Below, piece by piece: positions 1 to 20,861 of a DNA stretch of 64,000 bases. The stretch covers positions 76,038,472-76,102,471 of the forward strand of contig NC_086249.1 in assembly GCF_021018805.1 (NCBI RefSeq). The letters are read 5' to 3'. The stretch comes from Prinia subflava (Eukaryota > Chordata > Aves > Passeriformes > Cisticolidae). Made by a program: the position numbers and the translations under genes. Numbering within the stretch: the stretch's first letter is position 1; each line of letters starts with the position of its first letter. The notes under the pieces are model-generated. The model did no database searches, was not told the origin of the DNA, and saw nothing but the letters and a program-made list of their open reading frames with translations.

Positions 1-116
1 GCTTGATGGGGCTTTGAGCAAGCTGGTTACTGGAACGTGTCCCAGCCCAGTGCAAAAGGGTTGGAACTATTTGTTCTTTCCAAGTCCCTTCCAACCCAAA
101 CTATTTTGTGGTTCTG
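1..116 (+). mobile_element. CR1 LINE 3'-end fragment
   Basis: The stretch resembles the avian CR1 3' end: a GGGCTTTGAGCAA.CTGGT motif, then AAGGGTTGGAACTA, then CCCTTCCAACCCAAAC and a degenerate TTCTGTGG tail. It lies in the UBE3A intron, in gene orientation. It may extend beyond the window start. Confidence 0.8.
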
Positions 117-887
117 TGGCCTCTAATGGCCTTCATACAGACTTGAAACCTTTTCTTGTAAAATGTCAGACTTACTATTTGGCCTTAACTGAATTTTCAC
201 TTTCATAGCAGGAGTGCAGTAGATCAGTTTAAAGGAACTGAAGAAATAAGAGCAAGAGAGTTTTGAGACTTCCTCATTAGGGTCAAGGAGAGGGGGTTGA
301 TTTGACTGTATTATTAGTGTCTTTTTTGTTTTTAGGTTTTTTTGCCCAGCTCTTTGTTTGAGAGATGCAACTACTCATCAAAGATTTGTTTTCTGTCTCG
401 CACTCTGAAAACATGTCTGTGTAATCCCTTCACAAAGCTGTTTATTGTCAAACATGTAGATCATCTTGCAGAATCTTCATTGTCAGATGAATTTAATTAT
501 CCCAGTAATACATCTTGTTTTCTTCCTTTTTCTGTGAATTGTGTGCAACACAATGGTAACTTGTTTTAAATGAGTGCTTAGAAGAATAGAAATAGAGAAT
601 GCTAACAGCCAGTGAGCTTTAATGGGCTGACAGATCAGTTCTGTGGTAAGTTTCTTGCTGTTAATTCCCAGATTCTGAAACATGCTTAGAGTGGGTTAGC
701 ATTATTATTTCTCTTATTTTATTGTTGTGATTTGTGTTCGCTTTCTTCTTAATTTTGGAGGGTATATTTGGTTTCATTATTTGATACTAGTTTAATATTT
801 GAATTAATATTCAAGTATTTGAAATATTTGAAACTATTCTAATAAACAGATGTGCTAATGAAATATTTCTGTCTCTTCACTCAATAG
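117..887 (+). other. UBE3A intron (end), no other feature
   Basis: AT-rich intronic sequence leading to the acceptor at 886-887. No conserved exon or repeat recognised. Confidence 0.7.
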
Positions 888-8732
<7,845 letters not shown>

Positions 8733-9395
8733 TAAGTATAACAAAAGGGATTTAAAAATGATGGTGATGATGTCCCTGTCCAAAAAGGCCATAAGATAGT
8801 GAGCTACAGTAGTCACCTGTGTTTGTGCCTCCCTTCTTTACCGGGGACATTGGGCTGGAACAGCAGATTTCAGCTGCTTATATGAACAAAATCTTTATTT
8901 TTTCTTTTAGCGTGAAAGTGTTACATATTCTTTCACTTGTATGTACAGAGAGGTTTTCCTGAATATTTATTTTAAGGGTTAAATCACTTTTGCTTGTGTT
9001 TATTACTGCTTGAAGTTGAGCCTTTTTGAGTATTTACAAGAAAACAAACTGTACTCTCCCAAGGAAAATATTGCCATCATTTGTAGACCATGTAACCTTC
9101 AAGTATGTGCTATATTTTTGTCCCTGTATCTAATCAAATCAAGAACTGTACTTTTTGAAGAGTTTGCTTTTGAAACTTGAAGTCTTGAAAAACAGTGTGA
9201 TGCAATTACTGCTGTTCTAGCCCCCAAAGAGTTTCTGTGCAAAATCTTAAGAATCAATAAAGATGGAAGGGAGAACTTGGAATGTTAAATTGCAGCCTTG
9301 AGAACTTTACTTTAGTCACAGCACAACAATTAAAATTCATTTCACTATATGTTGTCTTCACATGTCTTGTAATAAACTGTGTTTTTAATTAGGAA
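8733..9395 (+). other. UBE3A: UBE3A 3' UTR (minimum extent)
   Basis: AT-rich sequence directly after the UBE3A stop. Candidate poly(A) signals are AATAAA at 9256-9261 and 9371-9376, the latter followed by a GT/T-rich stretch. Further AATAAA signals at 9815-9820 and 10234-10239 could serve longer transcripts. The true cleavage site cannot be fixed from sequence alone. Confidence 0.7.
9371..9376 (+). terminator. UBE3A: candidate UBE3A poly(A) signal AATAAA
   Basis: Canonical hexamer followed within 10 bases by CTGTGTTTTTAATTAGG, a reasonable downstream GU/U-rich element. A competing hexamer is at 9256-9261. Confidence 0.5.
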
Positions 9396-12300
9396 ACATT
9401 TCCTAGCATATGAAAGGGTAGAAATTTTAGTTTCTTTTTTAAAAAAAGAAGTTTACTGGGGAAAGTGCATTTTCAACTGAACAGCTTTAGAGTAGGGAGT
9501 GAAGTGTCTGGAAAAGAGATAGGAAGTTTTTGCTGTATTATAAACAAAGCATGTGGAAGTGCACTTATAATGAAGTTCTATTCTTAACTGCCTATTATGT
9601 TGACATTTAAAATAGACAATCCAAAGTCTTCCCTACATGTTATGTCATCATCATTTATTTAATGAATCATTTTTCCTACCAATCAAGGCACATGATCAGT
9701 GTTGCACCATAGTCTAAAGGGATGGCTACTGTATTTTAATCTCATCTAACAATAAGCAAAATTAAACAATATTAAACATGAGGCCTACTTGATGTTGTAC
9801 ACTTCCAGCCATTAAATAAACTGTTAGAAAGTAAGTACTAAGGTTATGTTCATCTACTACATAAAGTATTCAGTAGGTTTTTAATTTAACTCTACAAATC
9901 ATATCAGAAATAAATCCTTTACCTTTCTTAGTCTGTGTTTAATGTTAATTTCTCCTGTTGCAATATACCACGAAGGGATTATGCATTTGTAAGTGCAGAT
10001 GTAACTGGCATATCTCTCTTCCAATACAAGCTGCAGCGGGTGTGCAGAGCTGAGCTTGTGCCTTGACAATTGCTATAACTGGCTACTACCGATCAAACCC
10101 GTGACTGTGTGGAATTGGCATTAAAAGGCTTAGTTTTGAAATCATTGGAAAAAGAAAAGATGTCTTTCAGGACTATTTTAATAAATTCTTTCTAGTAATA
10201 GAAACAGACAACTGTTATGTAACTATGATGCTGAATAAAACAATGACCTTTTTTCACCATGGTTCAGTGAAAAAGAAAACAAGTTACTTTCTTACTTTGA
10301 TAAATTAGATATTAAATTGTTTGATTAGAAATTGTTGTAGTACTGCATAATTTGAGGGTTGCAGGTATGGAAAACTCTCCACAAGTGAACTGTAGTGATG
10401 TGGGGTCCAGCGACGTTCTCCTCTCAAATTTAAGCCAATGCCAAATGGCCTGGACTTACGGGACTGAAACTTACTGGGGAGGGAGAGGTGCTGTCTGTCT
10501 TCTGGCCTTTGATCTCAGAGGTGGCCCTTAGGGCCTTCCCTCGTGTTTGTCCACCTTGTTGTATGTCCCAGAGGAGGAAAACACAAGATACCCTACCTCT
10601 CAGTGTAGAGTGGTTGACAGCCGTGCCTGCTGAGCCCTTCAGGTTTGGAGCAACTCTTACTGTAGGTGTAAAAACATCTGCCGAGTGCCTTGAGGTGCTT
10701 CACTGCAAGCGTGAACGCATCATGATCCTGCTGTGTGGTATGTACTGTGTTCACAGTCTAGTGCTGTGAAACTCTATCCCTGTAGCTCTTTGGATGATTT
10801 AGCTGTGGTTTGTGGTTACACCCAGCTGACAGGTGTATGTGATTCATGTCAGGGTTTTTATATAGGTCTAAAAGCTGTGCAGATAGCATAACTGGATACC
10901 AATACAAACTTCTCTTACCTGTTGATACTGTAAATATACTCTTTCTGTTTTCCTTTAGCATTAAGATTAAAATAATACATAACTGCATTTGCCTTCAAAA
11001 GCATAAGTTGTTTTTCAAGGAATAATTTTCAGGTAAGATATAAGTACTTAATATCTGACTGATATCTCATGTAAATATATACTGCCTCCCCCAAATACCA
11101 CTGTATTGAAACCTTATCTCCTTAGTGCTGGTGTAAGTGAACTAGTTGTTCAGCAGCACTGGTTGATAAGGTTTAAAATAAATAAATCTTGAAGTCTTAT
11201 AGCTGTAGGCTGAATTCCTGTTCTGCAGAAGTTTCAGCCAGTGTTGTTTGAAGGATAAACCCAACTTTTTAAGTTGGGTTTGGTTTGGGGATTTTTCTGG
11301 GCTCCAGGTACACCTGGAATGTCTTTCACAGTGTCGAGCAAAGTTTAGGTTTACAAAACTTGGAGACTTAAGTGTACTTACGTGTCATGGAAATATCACT
11401 CTTGAGTGAGACAGAAGATTCCTCTTCCAAGGCAGTAGTCTGATGCCAGTGTGGTGGTGCTCTCTCCACAGGGTGTCTTCAGTATGTTGACAAGAAAATA
11501 TTTTGGACATCTCAGCACTGCCTCATTTGAGAAATGAAAAATACCTCTTCAAGTATCTCCTTCTGCACCCTAACAGACTGCCTGGATGTTTCCAGCCTCA
11601 GTGCAAAGGGGCCATCAGGCTTCTGTGTATTGTACAATCGCATGCTTCAAAAATTATAGTAGTGCAAGAGAAATTAATGCCCTGAAAAGAATCATCTTAC
11701 TGTGGCACTGTTTCAGGTTTAATTAGGAGTGAAGAAATGGTTTTGTTTAGCTCTGGAGGCATGTTAACACATAATGCTGTGTAAACAGAGCATCACCTTT
11801 TAAAAGATCAGAGCTTTTGCTTCTTGCTAAAAAGATTTCAGGAACAGCTGTCAGGAGCGTAGTTCAGTTAACTAAGGAATAGTGGTTTGTGAACTTCTCA
11901 CTGGGCTTGTCTTCCATTTGGCAGGCAGCAGCCTGAGAGAGGATTGTGGCAGCCAAGGGGACACCCTCCAGCCCTGCATTCTGAGGAAAGCTGCTGCTGA
12001 AATGGGCCCAGGGCTCCGAGGAACTCCGTGTTACAATAGGCAGTCCGTGCCTCTCATCCAACAGTGGCTTCACTACTGAGGCAGGAGCTTCGTGTCACAT
12101 CTGGTAGCACACAGGTGTGATGGGGCTGGTGGGCTTGGCCTCCAGGGAGCTGCAGTGTGAACTGCCCGGGTGCCTGCCCGGGCTTCTGCTCTGTGAAGCA
12201 GGGAATTGGACACAGGTTTCCACACTGCTGATGTTTCGGAAGAGGACAACCCCACATCATCAGCTTTAAGGTGTTTCCGTGGCACTGTTGTAGCCAGTTG

Positions 12301-15300
12301 CCTCCAGGTAAATTTTTAATCTCACAAGAGGATTAAAAATTTCCTGGTTCCCTCAAGACTTCTTATGATGAATATGAATGGGATGGAATGTTTGAGCTGT
12401 GCCTTATTTATTATGCAGAAAAACACCATCATTTCAGCATGCAAGATGGAGCAGGAATTTCTTCCTCCTTGAGCTATTCAAAATCAAGCCTTCCTTAACA
12501 AGTTTCTTATGCTTAGTCTGAGTCACAAGGGTTTGTGATAAGTTACTTACGGTTCTTGTTCATACTTGAAAGTTTAATTAAATTGTCATAAAATTTGTAA
12601 GACCATTGGGGAGTTGATAAAATCAGTTTTTAAAAATTCAGATTTATACTGAATCACAAAAGGGACATTGCTTTGGAATTAAGAGTTGATACTGGCATTA
12701 GTCTTTAGACAGGTCATTTCTTACCCAGATGAATTCATCTGGAAAACCCATTAAATGTCCTTGTATTTTTCTCCAGTGCTCCATCTGAAGATAACGTCAG
12801 TTGTTGATTTTTATTGTCCTTCATTAACCCATTTTAAAAGTGTGTGGGAAGGTGGTTTTAATTGCAGGTATACAAGTGCCATTTTGTTCTTTCTGCAGTC
12901 TTTGTAAGATACATCAAGAGAGCGATTCTGATAAATAGCTGAAGTTTGCCTGGGTGCTTGTGTTCATGGATGTCTTGCTCAATATAGACCCTGTGTTAGG
13001 ACTTCTGTGTGGGGAAATGTCTAAAAGACATTGGAGATGCAAGTGGAGGGTGGGAATCATTATTCTATTTTAGGACAATAAGATTGCATTAGGAATGCCT
13101 ACATTATTTTTCTGGGTAGGTTTGTGCGTAGTTTTGAGACTTAAAAATTGACACCAGAGCTGACTGTGAAAGCCAGACAGCAATTGCTGGAGTTAAGCTT
13201 CTGCCCTTTGAAGGACAGGCAGACAGCTCAGCTACAAACAACTGCATGTGCAGGGATCCTGTGGCTCCCCTGGCCTCGGCTCACAGCATGGACTGACCAA
13301 TGTCAGTGAAGATAAAAACTGCTGAGATTCGTGGCTCAGCTGCTACAATGCAAAGCTGACATGAAGCCTTTCTTAATATCAGTAAAGGCTCTGGTATATC
13401 TGCTGTGCTGCTGGGGTCATGTACAGAGGAAATCCCTTAAAAGTGTCTTCGTGCTGCATCCTTCTGCTTCCAGACTGTATAGGGCAGCAGAGGGAGTAAC
13501 AGTGCTCAGCAGTAACTGGTATGAAATGGCAACTAGTTGAACTTCCCTGTTCCAGGATTTGAGCTGCCATGCATCACGTGTTGCTACCTTTGATTTAATA
13601 TTTCCCTTTGCAAGCACTCTGTGTTTGAGCAGCAAGGGGTAAAGATCAGGTAAGCCAGTATGTTACAATTGAAGGGGGTTTGTTTCCTCATATAACTGAT
13701 TTTAATAAAAATGGGAAACTGCACAAGAATGTTTTTCAGGTGAAAGGGTGCTTTTAAAATGAAAAACCTCCCTTGTGCCATGCACACTGATTTTTAATTT
13801 TTGTCATCTATGCATGAAGAATACTGTGAATTTTGTAGCAAGCCACCTGAAATAAATGACTTTTTGGTTTTGCCAGTATGGGTACTTTCCTTTAAAAGCA
13901 CACGAGCTTAGGGTGTCTCCCTTGCCCTGTGAGCATCTGATAAGGGTTGGTCTTGCACTGTGTTTTTTAAACCTCGAATCTCTTTGGGGGTGTCTCATTC
14001 CCAAACTAAAATCCCCAAGAAGATACTCTTTCTAAAATTCCCGTGTGGCTCATTTGGTGTGGGACTGGAGCCACCAGCCTCTGCTTTCTGCCCTAGCTGT
14101 AGTTGCCAGCAGCCAGCCTGAGTGACAGCATTGCTCCTGTCTGCCAGTTGTTCCAGACATCCTCAGGCCCTTCAGAAGCAATCCTGCTCCAGACCTGCAG
14201 CAGTTTGGACAAGCAGTTCTGTCATCCAGAACAGTTTTCTTGCTAGCTTTGGTTTTGGAGAGGATTTCTCAGTGTTTAAGCCTTAGGAAAGCTTTCCTGG
14301 GTGGGCCTCTGCGACCACCCTCACCCTTTGTTGCCACCTTCAGAGGATGGATTAGTCCCTTCTTTCTCTTTTGTGCTCTTGGCTTCTCCTGCAGAACAAG
14401 GGCTGGCCTGGAGCCAGTGCTCTTGGACACTGTGTCGTGCTGCAACCCAGCAGTGGCACTGGGGACAGCTGGTAGCAACGATTTGCCTGCTGCCTCCAAG
14501 CCTCACTGCTGAAGGGCCGTGGGTAGTAAAAACAGGCTCCTCCCGCAGGTTCTTCCAGCATCTGCAAGGTGGGAGCTTCCAGCAGCCATACTCTGCTGAT
14601 TTTTACCTTTCCTCTGGGAATCTTGGATCCTGAGGATGGTTGCACTCTGGGGTCTCCTAGTGGCTGACGGCAGCATCAGTTGGTCTTAGCACCTCCTGAG
14701 TTTGCTCTGAAGTTTTCCCTTTGCCCTGCCCAAGTGAGGGTGACTCTGTGTAGGACTAAACCCCATATGGAGGAGGCAGCTCTGCTGTACTGCACAACAG
14801 TGCAACTGTTTGTCCTCAGCACCGGCAGTGGCTGGGGAAGGGGAACATGCCCTTCTGGAGTCATTGCTGTCACCCATTGGTCTGGCTTGGGCCCCTTCTG
14901 GCCACCAAAGTGTAAATCAGAAAACTACAGGGGCTCTCCTGTCTTTCTCCCTCTGGCTCTGGATTGCAGCATCCCTTCTGTAGCAGCCTGCCTTCCTCAG
15001 TGACAGGAAGCTGAGCAGCTTGGGGTGTCTCCCTTGCTGGCACATCTGTCACCCCTGCTCTTGGCTGCAGCTTTGAACTGCCATCAGCTGCCCGGAGGGG
15101 CTGCACGGCTCTCTTCTTGCTCCTCTTTTTCTCACCACACTCATCCTTCTTGGGCTGCCAGTGCTCACAGCTGGTGTAGTCAGGTCACAGCAATGAAACT
15201 GTCAGCCTTGAAGGCCTGAATTGAAACTCTTTCTGCTCGGGGCAGCTCTGGAAATCTGCCTTGAGCCATGAGCCTTCCCTGTGCTGTCAGTACTCAGGTT

Positions 15301-18300
15301 GAACCATGCACGAAGAAGCCTGGCTGTGGCTGACAGGATAAATGAGCTGTGGAGGAAACCAGTGTGTTTGGAAAGGCATGAGGTGCTTTGGTAGAAAAGC
15401 TCTGCAGCTTTGTGCTGCTATACATAAACTTTTTTCCTAACCTTGATGCAAGTGTGGTCAGAGGCAGCTGTTACTGCAAGGAGATGAGGCATTAGGTTTT
15501 CTGTAGTCAGAATTTAAAATTCCCACCTCTGGATCATTTCCTTCACTGATAGTACCCAAAGCTGTTGCTGCTGTTAAGAGAGGCTTTCCTGTACCAAGCT
15601 TTGGACCTGTGAACGAGCAGCCTGGGGACTTTGCTTTAAACAGCCTAAATCTACAAGTAACCAGGAAACAGCGGGAATCCCACTGCAGGAAGTTGGATTA
15701 ATTATCTGCACTATTCTGAAAGTAAAATATTTGTGCTTGGAAGAGGAACTGGCAATTGGTTCTAAAAAAGAATAATCTTTACAGAACAATTGGTTTGATT
15801 CATCAGCCCTGGAGAAAGGCTACACCAAAAAAAAAGGTTTTGTGCTTCTCTGTCTCCTTCTCTGGAAAGGTGAGTAGTGTCCATGGGTTCTTGCCATGCT
15901 ACTCACCTGAAGGGGCTGCTGGGGTGTGACTGCTTTGGGATGGTTCCCCTTCCAGGGCAATGAGGTGATACAACTGTTGGCACTAAGAACAGGATTGATG
16001 TGGGGTTTTTTCCATGTCAGAAAGGTAAAGAAATGACAAATCACACAAAAAGCTAAGAAATTAACAGCTATTCATCAAGCTGCCCATCATTCTAGAATAC
16101 AGCTGTGCTTTCCTGATTTTCCACGTTGATGTTCTTCAGTTGCACTCTTACAGAAAGGTTGGTACCAGGCACCACAATTGCTAAGGAAAGAAAAATGGAA
16201 TAGCATCCATTAGTAAATTCCTTCCATGTTTCTGCACTTCTGGTTTTAGTACTCTACCCCTGATTTACCTGTACAAATAAGACAGGTCTCTGCTAGAGCT
16301 GGGTAGTGTCCTCAGCCTCTTGGGAAGACAAGCCATGGGAGCTGAGCCATTGGCACTAAAACCTGCACTCTCCTTGCAGGAGCCCAGTGATCTCCCAGCT
16401 TCTGATGAAGGAAATCTGTGAGAACTGCTGCTGCTTCTGGAGTAAAGCTAATGGTTGTACTCATCCTTAAATAACTGCCAAAGAGTGCAAGCCTTTCCTC
16501 CTCCCTTTGTTCCTAGGGTGTGGAAGAGATTGCAAACACAGAACAGCAGAACTGAATTTGCTGCAGTGGAGCTGCAAAGGCAGTTGGCAGCAGCAAGCCT
16601 CAGCCCTTGTGAGCTGGAAATTATTGCAAAATCTGAATTTCAGAAACAAAAGGCCTGACCATCTTCAGCCCTAGAGCTTGTTCCTCAGAGCTTGTGTGGT
16701 TTTCCCCCTCAGGCACCCTTCTCATGCTCTGGGTTATGAATGGGGCTGGGGAGGAGAGGGGAGTCCCAGACTGCAGGATTCCCTCAGGAAAGGAGGGAAG
16801 CCACAACTGAAATCTTGCACTTTAACTGCCTGTACAGTTGCCAGACCCATAAGTGCACAGTTCTTTTTGCTCTCAGGGATACATGAGGGATTTTTGCAAA
16901 TGCTGAATTATGTAGACAAGGGTTTGATTCTGTTTGTTCCAGGCTGGAAACATTAATAGAAGACCTGGGGGACCTTGAAGCCAAGTGCAAATCCTGTCAA
17001 TCTTGCAAGCCTTGAGGGTGAAAAGCAGCTCTCCTTTAGTCCGCCTGTGTCACTCACTGCACAGCCTGGCCTAGGTTTGGCCTGTGAATGTCTCATCCTT
17101 AGTGTCAGCAGTAACACAGACACAAGTATGTCTTCCAAAGCCTGCAACACATGGACCAGCTCACAGAATAGCACTAATGCTTTTGTGGGGGAAAGGACAA
17201 TGAGCAGTTTGGTTTTTAATGTAAAGTATTTTGTATTGTACATTAATAAATATTTGGCAGGAATGAAACTCTAAAGCCGATGCCTTAGAGAAAAGAACGA
17301 TTTAGAAGCACGATTTGTACCTTCCCTAGGCTGTTTCTGAAGAAAGAGCTGCGCTGTCAAGAAAACCCCACCCTTGGCTGTACAAACACATGAGCTGTTT
17401 TGCTGTCACTGCTGCTTCTGAAGTGTAGTTCATTGAATTTGCCAAGGCAGTTTTCTGCTGTAAAAATTATAAAGTAAAATAATAGTAGGGGATGAGGGTA
17501 AAAGGATGAGGAGAGTACTGAGAGCACTTCAGAGAGGAGCAAGGCTGAAATAATTTGCTGTCAGGGTACAGGGTGCACAGCTTGAGGCCCTTTCCCTGGA
17601 AAAGCTGACTTGGAGCAGCAGCTGGAGCATAGTGTGCCACTCCACCACCTCTCCTCTCATTTTGCATGTGGAGCAGATGTTCAGACCTCTCACTTTGCCC
17701 ATCTGCTGTCTCACTCAGCACAGGCAGTTTGGAGCAGCAGTGCCAGCCCATGGGCTGCACTGACCTGCTTAGGCCCACGTGAGGTGAGCGCTGTGGCTGT
17801 TAAACTTATCTCTAGATTCAGGGCCTATCTTCAAATGCTCTGTAAGAACTGCCCTGCACCTTGCTTTCTCTTGTGGCGGGGTTGAAGGACCAGCCCAGCC
17901 CGTCTGTGCCAGGCAATTTTTGGTAGGTGACCTGTGTGCAAGTAGCAGGAAGCTGCACACACTTATTTCTGCTAGACAAGCCACTGTCCCTGCTGTGCCA
18001 CCCTGCCTGCAGCTGGGAAGGGGAAGACAGGAGACAGGTGGCAGCAGCAGGAAGAGCCTGGCAGGCTCAGTGCCCCATGGGACCTGGCACCCCCTGGGCA
18101 ATGGGATAATGGTCAGGCTCTTGTGCTTGTCTGGTATCTGCAGACACAGGGATGGTGTCAAAACCGGGCCCAGGACCGAAGCTGTGTGCCAGCTGCCCTG
18201 TAGTGAGGGGCACCACCATTCCCACTTGGTTTTCTGTCACTTCAGATCTCTGTTCCAGCTAACGATTTTCCAAACTACTTAATGTTGACATGATCAAAGT

Positions 18301-20400
18301 CTGTCACGAAACACTAAAATCTAGAGGGATATGTATAAGAGAAAACACAGAGTTGCTTGAACATTACTCAAAATATTTTAATGTACATGCTGCAGCCATA
18401 TTAAAGAAGAGGAAAAAACATCTTACATAGATGAAAGACTTTAAAGGATGTGATTTCATCATACCAGAAGCTGTATGTTTCAAAATGACTGAAGCCAATA
18501 GCATCAAAATGCTTTTTTTCTGGCATATGAAAACCAGATCAAGAGGCATGGAAAGGGAAGAGCAAACATGTATTTAACTGATAGATTAGGCTGTTCTGAT
18601 CCATCAGGTAAAGAAGCAGTCCTGTGTTTTTTAGGGTTTTTTAACAGGTATCAATTTGGTATAAAGAGTACTTTAAACAGTTTTACTCATACGTACCTAG
18701 TGGGCTGGAACAGCTGTGCTGTGTCTGGTAGATAGGTATTTACAGAGAATGACTGATGGAGAACATGTCAATATGCACAAAACCCCTACCAGATACAGTG
18801 GGTTTGAGTCACACGGCAGTGAATGTCAGCCAAGGCGAGTGTGGTACCGCCTCTGTCAGGAGGTGGAAGTTGCAAGTGGAGCAGCCTATGACAGCACGGT
18901 CTGTGCTCACAGGGGTACCCTGCAGTGAGCCCAGCTCCACCACAGCCCTGCCTGCCTCTGGGTGGGACCAAGGGCACGACACCCCTGCCAAAACCAGCTT
19001 CTTGCAGCTCCCCCAGTTCTCAAGCCCTTAAAGGAAAGAAGGACAAGATTCAGCTGATGAACCAATACTCCTGAGTGCCACTGGCCACAAACAGATCTTG
19101 GCTACTTTCCAAACCACTTGTTACAGTCAGTGGATATTTTGATAAAAGAAGTTAAGCCCAATCTAGGGAAGATCCCTAAGTGAGTTGGCTTCTAGGCTAA
19201 CGATAACAGGAGTTTAGATGAGGGCCATGTGTGGACATTTCTACTCAGCTGTCCCTTTGCCAGTGTTGCTGGCAAAACCCCCTTCCTTAATCACTGATAG
19301 ATTTGTCTCCTTCACCAGGCTCAGAAGTGTCAATAGAAGGGAACAGCTGCTTGCCTAGAGATGAGGGCTTACTCTGAGCAGTTGTAGTCCATTTAGCAAA
19401 ACTGTCTTTTTTTATTCCACTACCACCCAGTTAAACCACCCTCTTCTCAGTGGGTTTCTCACCAATTTTCCAACAGGCCATCAGTCCCAGATGCTGTCAT
19501 AAGTCAGGGCTGGGGACAACTAAAGTCAGAGCACTGCAAATAGTAGTGCTGGAGGATCCCATGCCACACATGCTGAACAGCCTCTGCTACTCCGTACTTT
19601 TCAAAAGCCAGTGAGATGCAGGAGGATGAAAGTAACATGGGGAAAGTTGCATGTTAGCAAAATACCACACAACAAAAAGTGAAATCTAGTATCTTCTGCA
19701 TTCTCCCTAACCAATGGAAACAAGGTAGTGTGACAACTACTTTGGAGAAAAAATGGCAGTAAACAGCAAAGGGAGATGGAGTAGACATCCTCAGAAGAAA
19801 TAAAAAGGAAGAAAACATAGGTGTAACTGACTGGAATGACTTTGCGACACACTGCTTGTTCTCCCTGCCTTGCAGAAACCCTGTTGTGGGAGCAAGCTGC
19901 CTGGCAGGCAGGGACAGCCTGCCCCGCCAGCCCATGGGATTTCTCAGTAGCCTTCCTTGGGACTGCCCACTTGCCAGGGAGTTCACTCAGCACCCTACCT
20001 AAGGGAGCTGCACATACCAGGCCCTCTTTTCTCTTCCCAGGTTTGGTGAAGCCGTATTACCCTTCCACCAGGGAGCTTTAGGGGACTCATTTCCAAGTGA
20101 GGATTTTACCAGTGAGGATAGAACTGGGCTAAAAAAACCAAGGGAGGATCCCCTGCTTTCTCCCCTGGTGAAGCAGTTGCAAAGCAGCAAAGCAGGGTCA
20201 CATACCCTGCCAGAAGGGACATGAATGAGCACTGCTACTCTGTCAGCATGGTCCTTTGTGCAGAGCCCAGCTCATTAGAGAATCTCATTCGACTGAAGCA
20301 TCCAAATGCATGGCTATTTCAGACATGTGCAGGGTGCACTGCAATGACCTGACACCGCTTAGCTGTCATCCAGCTGTTTGCTCAGACTGTGAAAGAACAA
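9396..20400. other. intergenic region between UBE3A and CNGA3 tails
   Basis: No recognisable exon. It may include distal 3' UTR of either gene: AATAAA on + at 9815-9820 and 10234-10239, and AATAAA on the minus strand at 19411-19416. Segments around 14.0-15.3 kb and 16.4-18.3 kb are moderately GC-rich and carry many overlapping open frames on both strands. These have no conserved motif, and none has priority over its shadows. No LTR or CR1 remnant was recognised here. Confidence 0.6.
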
Positions 20401-20861
20401 AGATTTTGAGAAACCCAGACATCTATCCATGCATTTAATCAGCTACTAAAGTAGCAAGTTAGAGCAGGGTACCCTATAAATATTTTTTAAGCTCTCAAAA
20501 AGGAAAAATATTAATCCCTTCTACTTTCAAGTACAATGCCTTCTTAACACACGATGCACAGGAAGAGACAATGTGTCAAGACCTACAGGTACCAAACACA
20601 AGAGACATTCTGAGCATGACTTGTAAGAAACCCACTCTCAGTACAAAAAAGTACCAAGTGCTAGACCAAATCTCTCCCCAAGAAGAAGGTGACAGTGTTC
20701 TATTTACAAGAAAATACTGCTTCAGTTAAAAATGCTTAAAATCATTCTCTTGAGTTCATAGAAAAATAATTAGGTCTATGTATGCACACACATATTTACA
20801 TACATTTATGGCTTTCAGTGCTTCAACTTTCTCCAATAAATGAGGAAATATAAATACTCCA
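20401..20861 (-). other. CNGA3: CNGA3 3' UTR (proximal part)
   Basis: Sequence downstream of the CNGA3 stop on the minus strand. A variant poly(A) signal ATTAAA lies at 20439-20434. A canonical AATAAA is found only further away, at 19416-19411. The transcript end is therefore uncertain. Confidence 0.45.

Noticed and set aside
14240..15219. Cluster of overlapping frames on both strands between UBE3A and CNGA3
   Set aside because: Moderately GC-rich, no conserved motif, no preferred frame and no convincing splice pattern.
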